Source of the DNA: an uncultured Prevotellaceae bacterium
Lineage (GTDB): Bacteria; Bacteroidota; Bacteroidia; Bacteroidales; Bacteroidaceae
DNA: 38,356 nt
Direction of reading: 5' to 3'
Assembly: GCA_946407325.1 (NCBI GenBank)
Contig: CAMJNN010000004.1
Location: 1-38,356, forward strand
Under the pieces are notes generated by a model, which worked only from the letters and a program-made list of their open reading frames with translations, did not search any database and was not told the origin of the DNA. Position 1 is the stretch's first letter. The number at the start of each line of letters is the position of its first letter. Shown piece by piece: positions 16,719 to 25,835 of this stretch. The position numbers and the translations under genes are program-made.

Positions 16719-16743
16719 ACAGCAAAACAACTTGTTTTGCTGT
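16719..16743. repeat. 25-bp perfect palindrome (12-bp arms, 1-base centre)
   Basis: ACAGCAAAACAA, centre C (16731), then the exact inverse TTGTTTTGCTGT. It lies between the pckA terminator and the end of the kinase gene. Confidence 0.85.
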
Positions 16744-16787
16744 TGTTAAGATATATTCTTTCACTTAAAGGAATGCTTCTTTTGAGG

Positions 16788-16809
16788 CCAAAACAACTTG
16801 TTTTGCTGT
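16788..16809. repeat. Second, degenerate copy of the palindrome
   Basis: Shares CAAAACAACTTGTTTTGCTG with 16719-16743 but keeps only 8-bp perfect arms (16789-16805). The centres are 66 bp apart (16731 and 16797). Confidence 0.8.
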
Positions 16810-16842
16810 GTTGATAGATATTACTACAAGTAGAAACACTTT

Positions 16843-18153
16843 TCAAAAATGAATCTTGAAGCGGGTAAGTCCGTCAGGATAAGTACGTAGAGAGAATGTG
16901 CATCCATGTTTCATCAGTATCTCACGGATAAACATGAGGCCGATGCCCTGACCATTGGGCTTGGTAGAGAAGAATGGACTAAAAAGCTTTTGTTCGATTT
17001 CAGGACTGATGCCTATACCGTTGTCTGCAATAATGAGACTTGGGGAAGTATCACCTTCAGCCTGTGAGGTGGTAGTAAGGGTTATTTCTCCGTTCGAGCC
17101 AATGCTCTCAGCAGCATTTTTGACTATATTCACGATGACTTGCTCAAAGAGGGTGGGGTCGATGAAGACAATCGGATTTGTTGGGCAAAGATTCATGCTG
17201 ATATGGATGTTACGGTTTGCGCAAACACTTTCCATAAATACCATGCAGTTTTGCACCATACGGTTCAAGTCAATAGATTGCAGTTGAGGCTCTGGTATCT
17301 TCACCACATCGGCGAAACGGGTAATGAATTGGCTCATGCTCATGCATCGCTCACTGCTGGATGCCATCACCTCTTTCAGATCATCTGTGTCAGGTATTGT
17401 GGCTAAAGCGTCAGATACAGAATCAATAGCAGATGTTACACCGGCAACTGTGTTGTTCACTTCGTGGGCAATCATTCGTATCACCTTGTCGTATGCTTTC
17501 TTTTCCGCTTTCATCACCTCCTCCGTGAGACTTTCAATTAAGATAAAAGGATGAGCGAAACCCCTGTCCATAAAGCTCAAGTGGTTGCAACGATAAATCA
17601 TTGAGTCACTCAGCCGTATAGTTTCTGCTTTGCCCATCGGTATGCGAGCTATCTCTTGCGCCAAAGGTGAGTCTAATTGGTTCAACAACTTCTTTTGTAT
17701 GCGGCTCTCATCATTTTCCTCCAAGAAACGCAAGGCCGCTGGGTTCGTCAAAGTGATATGGCCGTCGAAGTCTAAGATGATGACGCCCATAGGCGAGGCA
17801 CTGATTAATAAGTCGAGGAAACGGTTCTGCTCTTGAATGCGTAGCTTCTCGTCTTTCAACTGATCCATCATCTTGTTGAACACATGTACAATGCGGTCGC
17901 TCTCTTGCTGTCCCACAGGCTTAAGGCGACTACTGAAATCCTGCTCGTTCAGCAAATCCATGCCATTGCCTATGGCATCTAACGGCTTCAACACCTTATA
18001 ATAAAAATAGACCAAGAACACCAGTATCAGTACTACTACACCCTCTGCAACAAAGAACAGCAAGTTCTGACTCTTGGCAGCAGAGTAGAACATCATGCCA
18101 AGCAGTACCAGTTGCAGGAATGCCAATATATAAAACAGGTGCCTGAGTCTCAA
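16843..18153 (-). CDS. Sensor histidine kinase (HAMP-PAS-HisKA-HATPase), partner of the NtrC-type regulator
   Basis: 436 residues. Two membrane segments (about 6-24 and 31-52) with almost no periplasmic loop, then a HAMP-like region, a PAS domain (about 112-195, PMGVIILDFDGHITLTNPAA), the H-box MIAHEVNNT (phosphorylated H230), the N-box NIVKNAAESI, G1 DNGIGI and G2 GQGIGLMF. The lack of a sensor loop suggests it senses through the membrane or PAS domain. The start is TTG at 18153, whose bases overlap the regulator's TGA stop (TTGA); no ATG fits without losing the first membrane segment. Last gene of the efflux operon. Confidence 0.92.
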   Translation of the reverse strand: MRLRHLFYILAFLQLVLLGMMFYSAAKSQNLLFFVAEGVVVLILVFLVYFYYKVLKPLDAIGNGMDLLNEQDFSSRLKPVGQQESDRIVHVFNKMMDQLKDEKLRIQEQNRFLDLLISASPMGVIILDFDGHITLTNPAALRFLEENDESRIQKKLLNQLDSPLAQEIARIPMGKAETIRLSDSMIYRCNHLSFMDRGFAHPFILIESLTEEVMKAEKKAYDKVIRMIAHEVNNTVAGVTSAIDSVSDALATIPDTDDLKEVMASSSERCMSMSQFITRFADVVKIPEPQLQSIDLNRMVQNCMVFMESVCANRNIHISMNLCPTNPIVFIDPTLFEQVIVNIVKNAAESIGSNGEITLTTTSQAEGDTSPSLIIADNGIGISPEIEQKLFSPFFSTKPNGQGIGLMFIREILMKHGCTFSLRTYPDGLTRFKIHF

Positions 18154-19511
18154 TTCTCAATCAATTTGTATTTCACCATTCTGCGGTAAAGTGCCTGACG
18201 CGTCAAGCCTAATGCTGTTGCCATCTGCGACACATTACCATTGTATTTCTCATACGCTTTTTCTATTGTTGTCCTTTCTATCTCATCCAAGGTCATTCCT
18301 TCTGCATCAAGCGAAGTAGGTTGTGCTGTTCGTTGTTGCTGTTCAAAGTCAGCTGCCTGCAAGGGATTGTTGGTACTGACCAGAATCGTGCGCTCCACCA
18401 AGTTCTTCAACTCACGTATATTGCCAGGGAATGGCAACGAAGCTAAGTAGTCGTTTGCCTCTTGAGATATCTTTACGGGTGGCAATCCATTTGCCTCACA
18501 TTGTTTTTTTGCAAAGTGAGCAGCCAAAAGCGGAATATCCTCACGTCTCTCCCTCAAAGCTGGAAGATGGATAGTAATAAGATTGATGCGATAGAACAAG
18601 TCCTCTCGGAAAGTCTTGTCCTGCACCATCTGTTGCAGGTTGGCATTGGTGGCACTCACCACACGAATATCCACTTTCTTTGGGCGACTATCTCCTAACG
18701 GTTCAAAAGTCTGTTCCTGCAATACTCGTAACAGTTTCACTTGACAGCTCAAATCCAATTCTCCTATTTCATCGAGAAAGATAGTACCCTTGTCGGCCAT
18801 CTCGAAACGACCTTTGCGGTCGGCTACTGCATCGGTAAAGGCACCCTTTTTATGGCCGAACATCTCACTCTCAAACAAACTTTGCGATATACCGCCTAAG
18901 TTCACTTTTACGAAAGGCTTACTGGCTCGCTGACTGTTACGATGGATAGCCTCAGCTATCAGTTCCTTGCCTGTACCACTCTCGCCTGTAATCAATACAG
19001 AAGCATTGGTCTTGGCAATTCGCTGCACCACTTTCAGCACATCCGTCAATGGTTTACTTTGACCAATAATGAAGCTGCGGTCGAAATCTTCCTTGACAGT
19101 AGGTTTGTTTTTTACAATTGTAGAAGGGTTGTTATCATTTGGTTCAGAGAGTTGCAGAGCAGTCTCGATGCGTTGCATCAGTGCCACGTTGTTCCAAGGC
19201 TTCGTCACAAAATCGAATGCTCCGGCACGCATGCCTTGCACTGCCAAGTTAATGCTACCCCATGCCGTCATGAGTATCACTGGTACATCAGGACGGAATA
19301 ACTTGACTTGCTTGAGCAAGGTCAGTCCTTCTTCTCCAGAAGTGGAGAGACTGAAGTTCATGTCCATCAGGATTAAGCGGGGCGCTTCTTCCCGAATGAT
19401 GGCCATTGCCTCCTTGGGGCCTGACACTGCCTGTATCTCATACCCAGCTCGTTTCAGCATAAAGCCCAACGAGGTACGTATCGCACTATCGTCATCTATT
19501 ATCAATATCAT
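18150..19511 (-). CDS. NtrC-family sigma-54-dependent response regulator
   Basis: 453 residues with three domains. Receiver at 1-115 (acidic pocket IIDDD, phospho-acceptor D50 in LILMDMN). AAA+ sigma-54 activator domain with Walker A GESGTGKE and Walker B GTIFLDEIGE. C-terminal Fis-type helix-turn-helix (GNVSQMATALGLTRQALYRR). The sigma-54-contacting loop reads GAFTDA rather than the textbook GAFTGA. Phosphorylation by the overlapping kinase should promote oligomerisation and ATP-driven opening at a -24/-12 promoter. A matching -24/-12 site lies upstream of the operon's first gene, so it probably controls its own operon. Confidence 0.95.
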   Translation of the reverse strand: MILIIDDDSAIRTSLGFMLKRAGYEIQAVSGPKEAMAIIREEAPRLILMDMNFSLSTSGEEGLTLLKQVKLFRPDVPVILMTAWGSINLAVQGMRAGAFDFVTKPWNNVALMQRIETALQLSEPNDNNPSTIVKNKPTVKEDFDRSFIIGQSKPLTDVLKVVQRIAKTNASVLITGESGTGKELIAEAIHRNSQRASKPFVKVNLGGISQSLFESEMFGHKKGAFTDAVADRKGRFEMADKGTIFLDEIGELDLSCQVKLLRVLQEQTFEPLGDSRPKKVDIRVVSATNANLQQMVQDKTFREDLFYRINLITIHLPALRERREDIPLLAAHFAKKQCEANGLPPVKISQEANDYLASLPFPGNIRELKNLVERTILVSTNNPLQAADFEQQQRTAQPTSLDAEGMTLDEIERTTIEKAYEKYNGNVSQMATALGLTRQALYRRMVKYKLIEN

Positions 19512-19548
19512 ACAGCAAAGTTAATCATTATTATTGAGATATTGACGC

Positions 19549-21033
19549 TTATCCTTTGATGATTTTCTCAAAGTCAGCGTCTATGTTCGTGCCTTTCTCA
19601 AAGTCCCAGAGCGTGAGGCTACGCAGGCGGTAATAGTAATACCAATAATAGAACAGTTCGTTGACATGCTTTTCTCGTGCCTCATCCTTACGCACTTGTG
19701 CGTCGTTGAGGTCGAGAGTTGATATCTTGCCTATCATAAAAGTTTCCACGTTTGTAGCATATCGCTTCTGCGCTATCTGATCACTCTCGTCGGCTATATC
19801 CAATTGTGCCAGCTGGTTGTTGTACTGCTGTACCAGCACGAAAAGGTTTTGATTGAACTCCTGTGTTTCTTGACGCAACTTACTTTCCGTCACTTCTCTG
19901 TTGCTCTTTGCTACACGCACCTGTCCTTTGCGTCTGCCCCAGTCGAGAATAGGTATCTTCAAACCCACCTCCACCACTTGGTTAGATTTTAAGCCATCAT
20001 AGGCAGAGCGAAAGGTATGGTCTGTACCTGTCAAGCCCACCTGTGCATAGAGTTGTATCTCACGCAGGTTACCTCGTGCCTTCGCCACCTCATAATCTGC
20101 CTCTAACTGACGACGCTGTATATTCTTGGCAAACGAGTTATTCAGAAGGGCTTTCTCCAATACGTCATCGTAGTACAGCTCTACCGAAGGGGCTGAAGCT
20201 GGTAATACTGGTTCCAAATCTACATTATCTTCAATCGCCAGGAAAGAACGCAACTTGAACATACAACTTTTGAGAGTAGTCTCATTATCTGTCAGCGATG
20301 ATTGGGCATCCAACACATTTAGGCGAAGTTGCAACAGGTCGTTCTCGCTAATTTGCCCCATCTCTCGCTTCACTTTTGCTACCTCGTAGAGCTTGTTGGC
20401 ATTGTCGAGGTTCTGTTGGGCAATAGATACTCTTTCCTTCGCCAGAAGCAAGTTGAAGAAATGGTTGATGGTGGCGATGGTCACATCTTCAGTAGCACTT
20501 AGAAAAGCTGCTTTAGCTTCCCGATAACGCACTGGTTCGATGCGACGATCCCATTTGATATGGTTTACACTGAAGATGGGTTGGTTCAGCGTCAGGGCGA
20601 TAGGTACTGTCATAAAACTATGATCCTTACTACCTGTGAATTGTTTCAAGTAATCTAAAGAAGTGTTCAAAGAGAGTGTACCACCTGTGAGCCAGATATT
20701 CTGGTCGATGCTCAGTTCACCACTCATCCGCATGTAGTCGCTTCGCAGGTAACTATATTCACCAGCATCGTTTTGATAAGCAGTGTAACTCTTGTTATAG
20801 GATGGCAATGTAGCTTTGAAATTTACCTCAGGCAGTAGTTCTGCCTTGTACGTACGGTATTCCCAATAAGCAGTCTTCAGCTCATTGAGGGCTACCGCTG
20901 CATCCACACTCTGCACCCTTGCCAGGCGGATGGCCTCATCAAGCGAAATGCTCCGCACCGAGGTCTCCACCTGTGCTTGCAACGAAAGGGTGCTCATTAG
21001 CAAGGTTAATAAGGAATAGAATACTCTTTTCAT
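19549..21033 (-). CDS. TolC-family outer-membrane efflux channel
   Basis: 494 residues with a signal peptide (MKRVFYSLLTLLMSTLSLQA) and the two-fold repeat of long helices and barrel strands typical of outer membrane efflux proteins (ISLDEAIRLARVQSVDA near the start; VVEVGLKIPILDWGRRKGQV in the second half; KISTLDLNDAQVRKDEA near the end). No lipobox. It supplies the exit duct for the ABC exporter encoded just upstream, 54 bases from the ATPase gene. Confidence 0.93.
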   Translation of the reverse strand: MKRVFYSLLTLLMSTLSLQAQVETSVRSISLDEAIRLARVQSVDAAVALNELKTAYWEYRTYKAELLPEVNFKATLPSYNKSYTAYQNDAGEYSYLRSDYMRMSGELSIDQNIWLTGGTLSLNTSLDYLKQFTGSKDHSFMTVPIALTLNQPIFSVNHIKWDRRIEPVRYREAKAAFLSATEDVTIATINHFFNLLLAKERVSIAQQNLDNANKLYEVAKVKREMGQISENDLLQLRLNVLDAQSSLTDNETTLKSCMFKLRSFLAIEDNVDLEPVLPASAPSVELYYDDVLEKALLNNSFAKNIQRRQLEADYEVAKARGNLREIQLYAQVGLTGTDHTFRSAYDGLKSNQVVEVGLKIPILDWGRRKGQVRVAKSNREVTESKLRQETQEFNQNLFVLVQQYNNQLAQLDIADESDQIAQKRYATNVETFMIGKISTLDLNDAQVRKDEAREKHVNELFYYWYYYYRLRSLTLWDFEKGTNIDADFEKIIKG

Positions 21034-21087
21034 AGCTATATGATGAAGTTTATAAGCTTTATGGGATTAATCATCAATTGTCAATCT

Positions 21088-21762
21088 TTATTCTACTTGA
21101 CGGCCATCAAAGAAGCGGATGGTACGGTCGGTAAGCTTGGCCTGTGCCTCGTTATGTGTTACCATCACAATGGTACGGCCATCTTCTTTATTCAACTGAT
21201 GCAAAAGTTCCATAATCTCAGTACCCATCTTGCTATCCAAGTTACCGGTAGGCTCATCGGCAAGGATAATCTCTGGATTACCCACGATAGCTCGGGCAAT
21301 CGCAACTCGCTGGCACTGACCTCCACTTAGCTGGGTAGGCATGTGGCGCATGCGATGGCTCAGTCCTACACGCTCCAACACCTGCTTTGCCAATTCCTCA
21401 CGCTTGGCACCCGACATCTTACGATAGAGCAAAGGCACTTTCACATTGTCTATCACATTGAGTGAGTTAATCAAGTGGAAACTCTGGAACACAAAGCCTA
21501 GCTTCTCATTACGAAAGGCAGCCAATGCCTTGTCACTTAGTTTCTCAGTAGCCGTTCCATCTATTAATACGCTGCCTGATGTGGGAGCATCCAATAAGCC
21601 CATTATATTTAATAAGGTGGATTTGCCACAACCTGAGGGTCCCATAATGCTAAGGAACTCGCCTTTGTTTACTTGCAGGTTGACATTCTCCAAAGCCTGC
21701 GTTTCTACTTCGTCTGTACGGTATATCTTGTTGATACCTTCTAACTTGATGATTGTTTCCAT
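21088..21762 (-). CDS. ABC transporter ATP-binding protein (MacB/LolD-type)
   Basis: 224 residues. Walker A GPSGCGKST at 41-49, signature LSGGQ at 145-149, Walker B IILADEP at 165-171, and an H-loop in MVTHNEA. The size and the sequence around NKGEFLSIMGPSG match the MacB/LolD/FtsE group that drives FtsX-like permeases by a mechanotransmission mechanism rather than classical transport. It is 22 bases downstream of the second permease gene. Confidence 0.96.
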   Translation of the reverse strand: METIIKLEGINKIYRTDEVETQALENVNLQVNKGEFLSIMGPSGCGKSTLLNIMGLLDAPTSGSVLIDGTATEKLSDKALAAFRNEKLGFVFQSFHLINSLNVIDNVKVPLLYRKMSGAKREELAKQVLERVGLSHRMRHMPTQLSGGQCQRVAIARAIVGNPEIILADEPTGNLDSKMGTEIMELLHQLNKEDGRTIVMVTHNEAQAKLTDRTIRFFDGRQVE

Positions 21763-21784
21763 AATTCTATTTCTTTTATATTTG

Positions 21785-23110
21785 TTATTCGTCTTTTAAA
21801 GCTTCTGTAGGTTGAATATGACTTATCTTGTTGGCCGGGATGTAAATGCCAACTAACACTACCACCATCATAATCACCCAAATGATGCCACTTACCAGGA
21901 GGAAGTGCTGGGGGAAGCTGTCTATCCACGAGTCGGCCACCATCGGAGAGTCGGCACGAGCACCTCCCCACATATAGTCGTTGACCAAGCCCTCACTGAT
22001 GCCATACTGCATGTAGATAAGGCAACCGATAATAACGGCTATGGTGCAGAGCACAGCTCCTTCGCCCATCAGCATACGCATAATAGTATTAGGTGTACCA
22101 CCGAACGACAGCATCACGCCTATGTCTTCCTTCCTCACTTTTGTCTGCAACCAGAACGTGCCAATCACACCCAAGCAAAGGCTAATCAAGAAGAACGCTG
22201 CCAACACATATCGCATACGCATCGCATTGAGGTAAAAGGAATCTCTTTCTTCCATCAAGCTGCTAAACTTCATAATGCTACGGGCATAGAGGTTGCCGCT
22301 ATGTAGTTGCTTGATACCATTTTGGTTGAAGTCGTCGATGAACCTATCTAAGTTTACACCCTCTTTTACCTTTACCAAGATATAAGTTTGCTCAGGAACA
22401 TCTGTTCCGCCGTTGTCATCTGGATTGAATTTATAGAAGACTACTGGTATGGCACGATTGCCATTGTTCATCTTGAAAGGCTTAAAGATGCCTGTTACCA
22501 CCCTGTCTTGCCATTCAGGTACCATTTCCAGATATTGGGGAGGTATAGAAAGGCGCATATCACTGCGGTTGTCGCCATACAGGAATTTAGCTCCATCTTC
22601 TGAAAGCAATGTACTTTGAGCTGGCAATGCAGCCTCTTCCAATTGTTCCACTGTATAGCCCTCAGTGGGTTGGATACCGAAAGTTTTGAAGAAATCAGTA
22701 CGAGGCTTGTAATACATATTCGTCACTTTCAAGAGTTTGGTGGTGTCATTGGGGTTTACATACGTTGAGTTTGAATTACCCATTGAACCTGGATACGCAA
22801 AGCCTAACAACTGTGTGGAGCTCTCCACATCGTTTAGGTTACGAGCCTGATACATGATGCGGTCAATATCCTCAAAAAGGGTAGAGTCAGCTTCTGCTCT
22901 AAACTCAGAAGACCCTTCATAATACCTGCCTAAAGAGATGCGACACAATCGATCAGCATCATAGCCTGTAGGCAAGCTTCGCACGTAGAGTCCCACTACT
23001 ACGGGGTCAAAGATAACCCATGATACAATGGCAACCGCAACAAGTTCAGCAAAGAGCCATCCATTACGTTTGCGACGAGCCCAAATATTCTTGAATATCA
23101 AACTAAACAT
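21785..23110 (-). CDS. FtsX/MacB-like ABC permease (second of pair)
   Basis: 441 residues. An N-terminal membrane helix (about 19-40) is followed by a large periplasmic MacB_PCD-like domain. Three C-terminal helices (about 310-330, 352-375 and 405-430) form the FtsX fold, ending GIYIPANKISHIQPTEALKD, the usual FtsX-family end. The start codon is two bases after the stop of the other permease gene, so the two likely form a heterodimer in place of one MacB. Confidence 0.9.
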   Translation of the reverse strand: MFSLIFKNIWARRKRNGWLFAELVAVAIVSWVIFDPVVVGLYVRSLPTGYDADRLCRISLGRYYEGSSEFRAEADSTLFEDIDRIMYQARNLNDVESSTQLLGFAYPGSMGNSNSTYVNPNDTTKLLKVTNMYYKPRTDFFKTFGIQPTEGYTVEQLEEAALPAQSTLLSEDGAKFLYGDNRSDMRLSIPPQYLEMVPEWQDRVVTGIFKPFKMNNGNRAIPVVFYKFNPDDNGGTDVPEQTYILVKVKEGVNLDRFIDDFNQNGIKQLHSGNLYARSIMKFSSLMEERDSFYLNAMRMRYVLAAFFLISLCLGVIGTFWLQTKVRKEDIGVMLSFGGTPNTIMRMLMGEGAVLCTIAVIIGCLIYMQYGISEGLVNDYMWGGARADSPMVADSWIDSFPQHFLLVSGIIWVIMMVVVLVGIYIPANKISHIQPTEALKDE

Positions 23111-23112
23111 AA

Positions 23113-24417
23113 TTACTTCTTTTCGTTAAGGGATGAAACAATAGGTTTGCGCAAGGAATTCCAAGCAGGAATCAGAGCAGAGAGTAAGTTGATGATGACA
23201 CATACCAACAAAGCTGTAATAAATACTACAGGGGCGAACAGCATCTCGCCAGTAATAGAAATGCTATTGTCGTAAAGGAAATCGGGGTAGTCATCAAAGA
23301 GGAAAAACACCCAACTCTTGCACAAGTACAAGATGCTCCACGCTATGATAAGGCCCACCAATCCGCCTGCCAATGTCAGTATCAGGTTCTCCCACATCAC
23401 ATGCGAAAGCAACACGCTCTTGCTGGCACCAAACGATTTACGTACACCCATCTCTGCCAATCTGTCTTCCATCCTACTACTGATCATACCACTCAGGTTA
23501 AAAGCAGGAATCAGAAGCAACACCAGGATAATCGGCAAAAACTTCTTGAATAGAATCCAGGGTGTCAACTTAAAATCATTGTCTACATACAAATAATAGA
23601 ACACCGTAGTGATGTGTGGACGCAAGGGTCGTAGCTTCAGTTGCCACTCATCTTTGTGCTGTTGGTTCACATTGGCAATTACTGCATCCAGTTCTGCCTG
23701 CAAAGCCTCTTTTTGCTCATTGTCCTTTACCAAGAAAAGAACTTCATAGGGACCCATGTAGTCATAATAGAATGTTGCCTGATAGTTAGGATTGGCTTTG
23801 TAGGGTATATATGCATCAGCATAGCTATAGCTACCCAACTTATTGCCGGCTCTTACGACACCACACACTCGGTAATCATTCATGTCCATACTCAGCATCT
23901 TGCCCACTACGCCATTTGTTTGATGGAATGCCTTTTGTGCTAGCTTGTCGCTGATGACTACTGAGCGCACTCCACTTTCAAAATCCGCCTCACTGAATGG
24001 GGAACCCTCGATAAAGTCAAACTCATAGATTTTGAAGAAAGCAGGGTCAGTAGAGATCAATTTCATAGAGAAGTCATTGCCTGTCAAAGGACGCACCCAA
24101 TGCTCGCTTCCTTCCTGTAAGATAGCAGAAACAGCCTCTGCATTCTTCAGTGGGTACGCGATGTCACGTAGAGAATTGTAGCTGAAAGCTGAATTAATAT
24201 TGTTCTTTTGGTCAACAGATTCTAATTTCATCTGAGTAATATAATAGGTATTATTCCTGTTGTACTCAGGATACAGAGGCGCTAACTTAACATAATATGC
24301 CACTGCCATTACTGTGGTGAAACATATTGCCAGGGCTGTACCTATTATATAGAGAGAACTGAACAACGGGTTCTGCTTCATCAGCTCCCAGGCTTGTTTT
24401 ACATAATCTTTAATCAT
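23113..24417 (-). CDS. FtsX/MacB-like ABC permease (first of pair)
   Basis: 434 residues with the same layout as its neighbour: a helix near residues 20-41, a periplasmic domain, and three C-terminal helices. The segment MEDRLAEMGVRKSFGASKSV matches the coupling region of the FtsX family, and the protein ends ALIPAWNSLRKPIVSSLNEK. The two permeases are only distantly similar to each other, which fits a heterodimeric MacB-like exporter. It lies 16 bases after the adaptor gene. Confidence 0.9.
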   Translation of the reverse strand: MIKDYVKQAWELMKQNPLFSSLYIIGTALAICFTTVMAVAYYVKLAPLYPEYNRNNTYYITQMKLESVDQKNNINSAFSYNSLRDIAYPLKNAEAVSAILQEGSEHWVRPLTGNDFSMKLISTDPAFFKIYEFDFIEGSPFSEADFESGVRSVVISDKLAQKAFHQTNGVVGKMLSMDMNDYRVCGVVRAGNKLGSYSYADAYIPYKANPNYQATFYYDYMGPYEVLFLVKDNEQKEALQAELDAVIANVNQQHKDEWQLKLRPLRPHITTVFYYLYVDNDFKLTPWILFKKFLPIILVLLLIPAFNLSGMISSRMEDRLAEMGVRKSFGASKSVLLSHVMWENLILTLAGGLVGLIIAWSILYLCKSWVFFLFDDYPDFLYDNSISITGEMLFAPVVFITALLVCVIINLLSALIPAWNSLRKPIVSSLNEKK

Positions 24418-24433
24418 ATCTAATTATTTTTAA

Positions 24434-25681
24434 TTAATTCACTTTCAAAGAGCTCTTGCCTCGATAGCTATTCATACTGCTGGTTACTACACGATCACCT
24501 TCTTTCAGTCCTGAAAGCACCTCCACGTATTCAAAGCTGCTTTCACCTAACCTTACATCACGTTTCACCAACTCGTCATCACCATTGAACACAAACAACT
24601 CATAGTTGTTAGGGCCTTGATAATAGCTACCCGAGGCTATGCGAAGCACATCGTCCTTAATGGAGTTCATCACATACACATCGGTCTTTAGTCCTGAGCG
24701 CAAGTTCTCGTCATTATCTTCGTTAAGCTGCACTGTGAAGTTAATCACCCCGTTACGGCTTAAAGGTGTAACGCTGCTTACCACGCCTTCCAATCGCTTG
24801 CTACCCACCTTCACGATGGCCTTACCACCAGGTACCACGCGATCGCCGTAGCTGTCAGCAATCTCTGCATCTACCTTAAAGTGACTCAGGTCGCTCACGA
24901 TGGCCACCTGGTTTCCTTGTCCAACTTGGGCGCCTACTTGACTATTAATATAGGTAAGAATGCCTTTGCGAGGCGAACGGATTTGCGCATCTTCCAAGGT
25001 ACGACGCATCTCATTCATACTCTTGGTGGAGATATTCAGTTCGAGTTCCTTCACCTTCAAATCAGCTTCCTTTACACGGCGTTCGTTGGCGAGTTGCTGG
25101 CGAAGCTGTTGTAGTTCAAGGCGAGCCGTATTGTATTCGAGTTCTGCCTGTCTTACCTTGTCGGTAGTACCAGAGCCCAGGCTATCCAGGCGTTTTTCGT
25201 TTCGTAGGTTCACTTCCATACTGCCCAGACGCATCTCCTCTACCTCCACCTTCATGGCGAGATCGCTCAAGAACGTCTCATTGTTCACTCGCAACTGTTC
25301 CAGCTGCAAAGCCTTCATGTGCTGCTCGTCACTTAGCTTGCCAAAGTCGGTCTCGGCACTCTGTAAATCGAGTTTCAAGATGGGAGTACCTACATCAACA
25401 CTGTCGCCTCCTCTCTTGTAAGCCTCTAAAATGCGTGTAGTGATGGGGGAATTGATGATTTCTTCGATAGCAGGAGACACTTTGCCGGAAGCTGTTACAC
25501 TCACCTCGATAGTGCCTCGACTCACCTCGCTTACCGTCAGGTCCTCACGACTAACGCTGGTACGCATCAGACTCATCACAATGATGCCTACTACCAAAAC
25601 GCAACCACCAATGATGCCACCTTTGATAAGCTTCTTGCGGCGTGCCAGGTCTTTTTCTTCTTTTGTTATCTGTCTATCCAT
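24434..25681 (-). CDS. Periplasmic adaptor (HlyD/MacA-type membrane fusion protein)
   Basis: 415 residues. A short cytoplasmic tail (basic, 1-20), one membrane anchor (about 21-38), then a lipoyl/barrel-sandwich half (VTASGKVSPAIEEIINSPIT), a long coiled-coil hairpin (about 115-235, rich in L, E, R and Q), and the return strand (AQIRSPRKGILTYINSQVGA). A beta-barrel and membrane-proximal domain end the protein. It bridges the permease pair and the TolC-type channel. First gene of the seven-gene operon, about 40 bases after the predicted sigma-54 transcription start. Confidence 0.94.
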   Translation of the reverse strand: MDRQITKEEKDLARRKKLIKGGIIGGCVLVVGIIVMSLMRTSVSREDLTVSEVSRGTIEVSVTASGKVSPAIEEIINSPITTRILEAYKRGGDSVDVGTPILKLDLQSAETDFGKLSDEQHMKALQLEQLRVNNETFLSDLAMKVEVEEMRLGSMEVNLRNEKRLDSLGSGTTDKVRQAELEYNTARLELQQLRQQLANERRVKEADLKVKELELNISTKSMNEMRRTLEDAQIRSPRKGILTYINSQVGAQVGQGNQVAIVSDLSHFKVDAEIADSYGDRVVPGGKAIVKVGSKRLEGVVSSVTPLSRNGVINFTVQLNEDNDENLRSGLKTDVYVMNSIKDDVLRIASGSYYQGPNNYELFVFNGDDELVKRDVRLGESSFEYVEVLSGLKEGDRVVTSSMNSYRGKSSLKVN

Positions 25682-25734
25682 ATTTCTTTAATTGAAAACA
25701 GAATATTAATATATGAAATGTCATTTAATTATTG

Positions 25735-25749
25735 GCAAATGCTGTGCCA
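25735..25749 (-). promoter_or_regulatory. Sigma-54 (-24/-12) promoter of the efflux operon
   Basis: On the minus strand the site reads TGGCAC, five bases, TTGC (TGGCACAGCATTTGC). This matches the sigma-54 consensus TGGCAC-N5-TTGC at all ten fixed positions, with correct GG-N10-GC spacing. It lies 54-68 bases upstream of the adaptor ATG (25681). The operon it would drive encodes an NtrC-type activator. Confidence 0.85.
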
Positions 25750-25785
25750 TAATGTTAACTTGCTGATAATGAGAAAAAGGACAAT

Positions 25786-25815
25786 AAAAAAGGTGTCCAT
25801 TTTCGGACACCTTTT
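25786..25815 (-). terminator. Intrinsic terminator of typA
   Basis: AAAAGGTGTCC (25788-25798) pairs perfectly with GGACACCTTTT (25805-25815) around ATTTTC. On the minus strand it is followed by T's, 20 bases after the typA stop. Confidence 0.9.
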
Positions 25816-25835
25816 ATCAATATCGTACATCAAAA

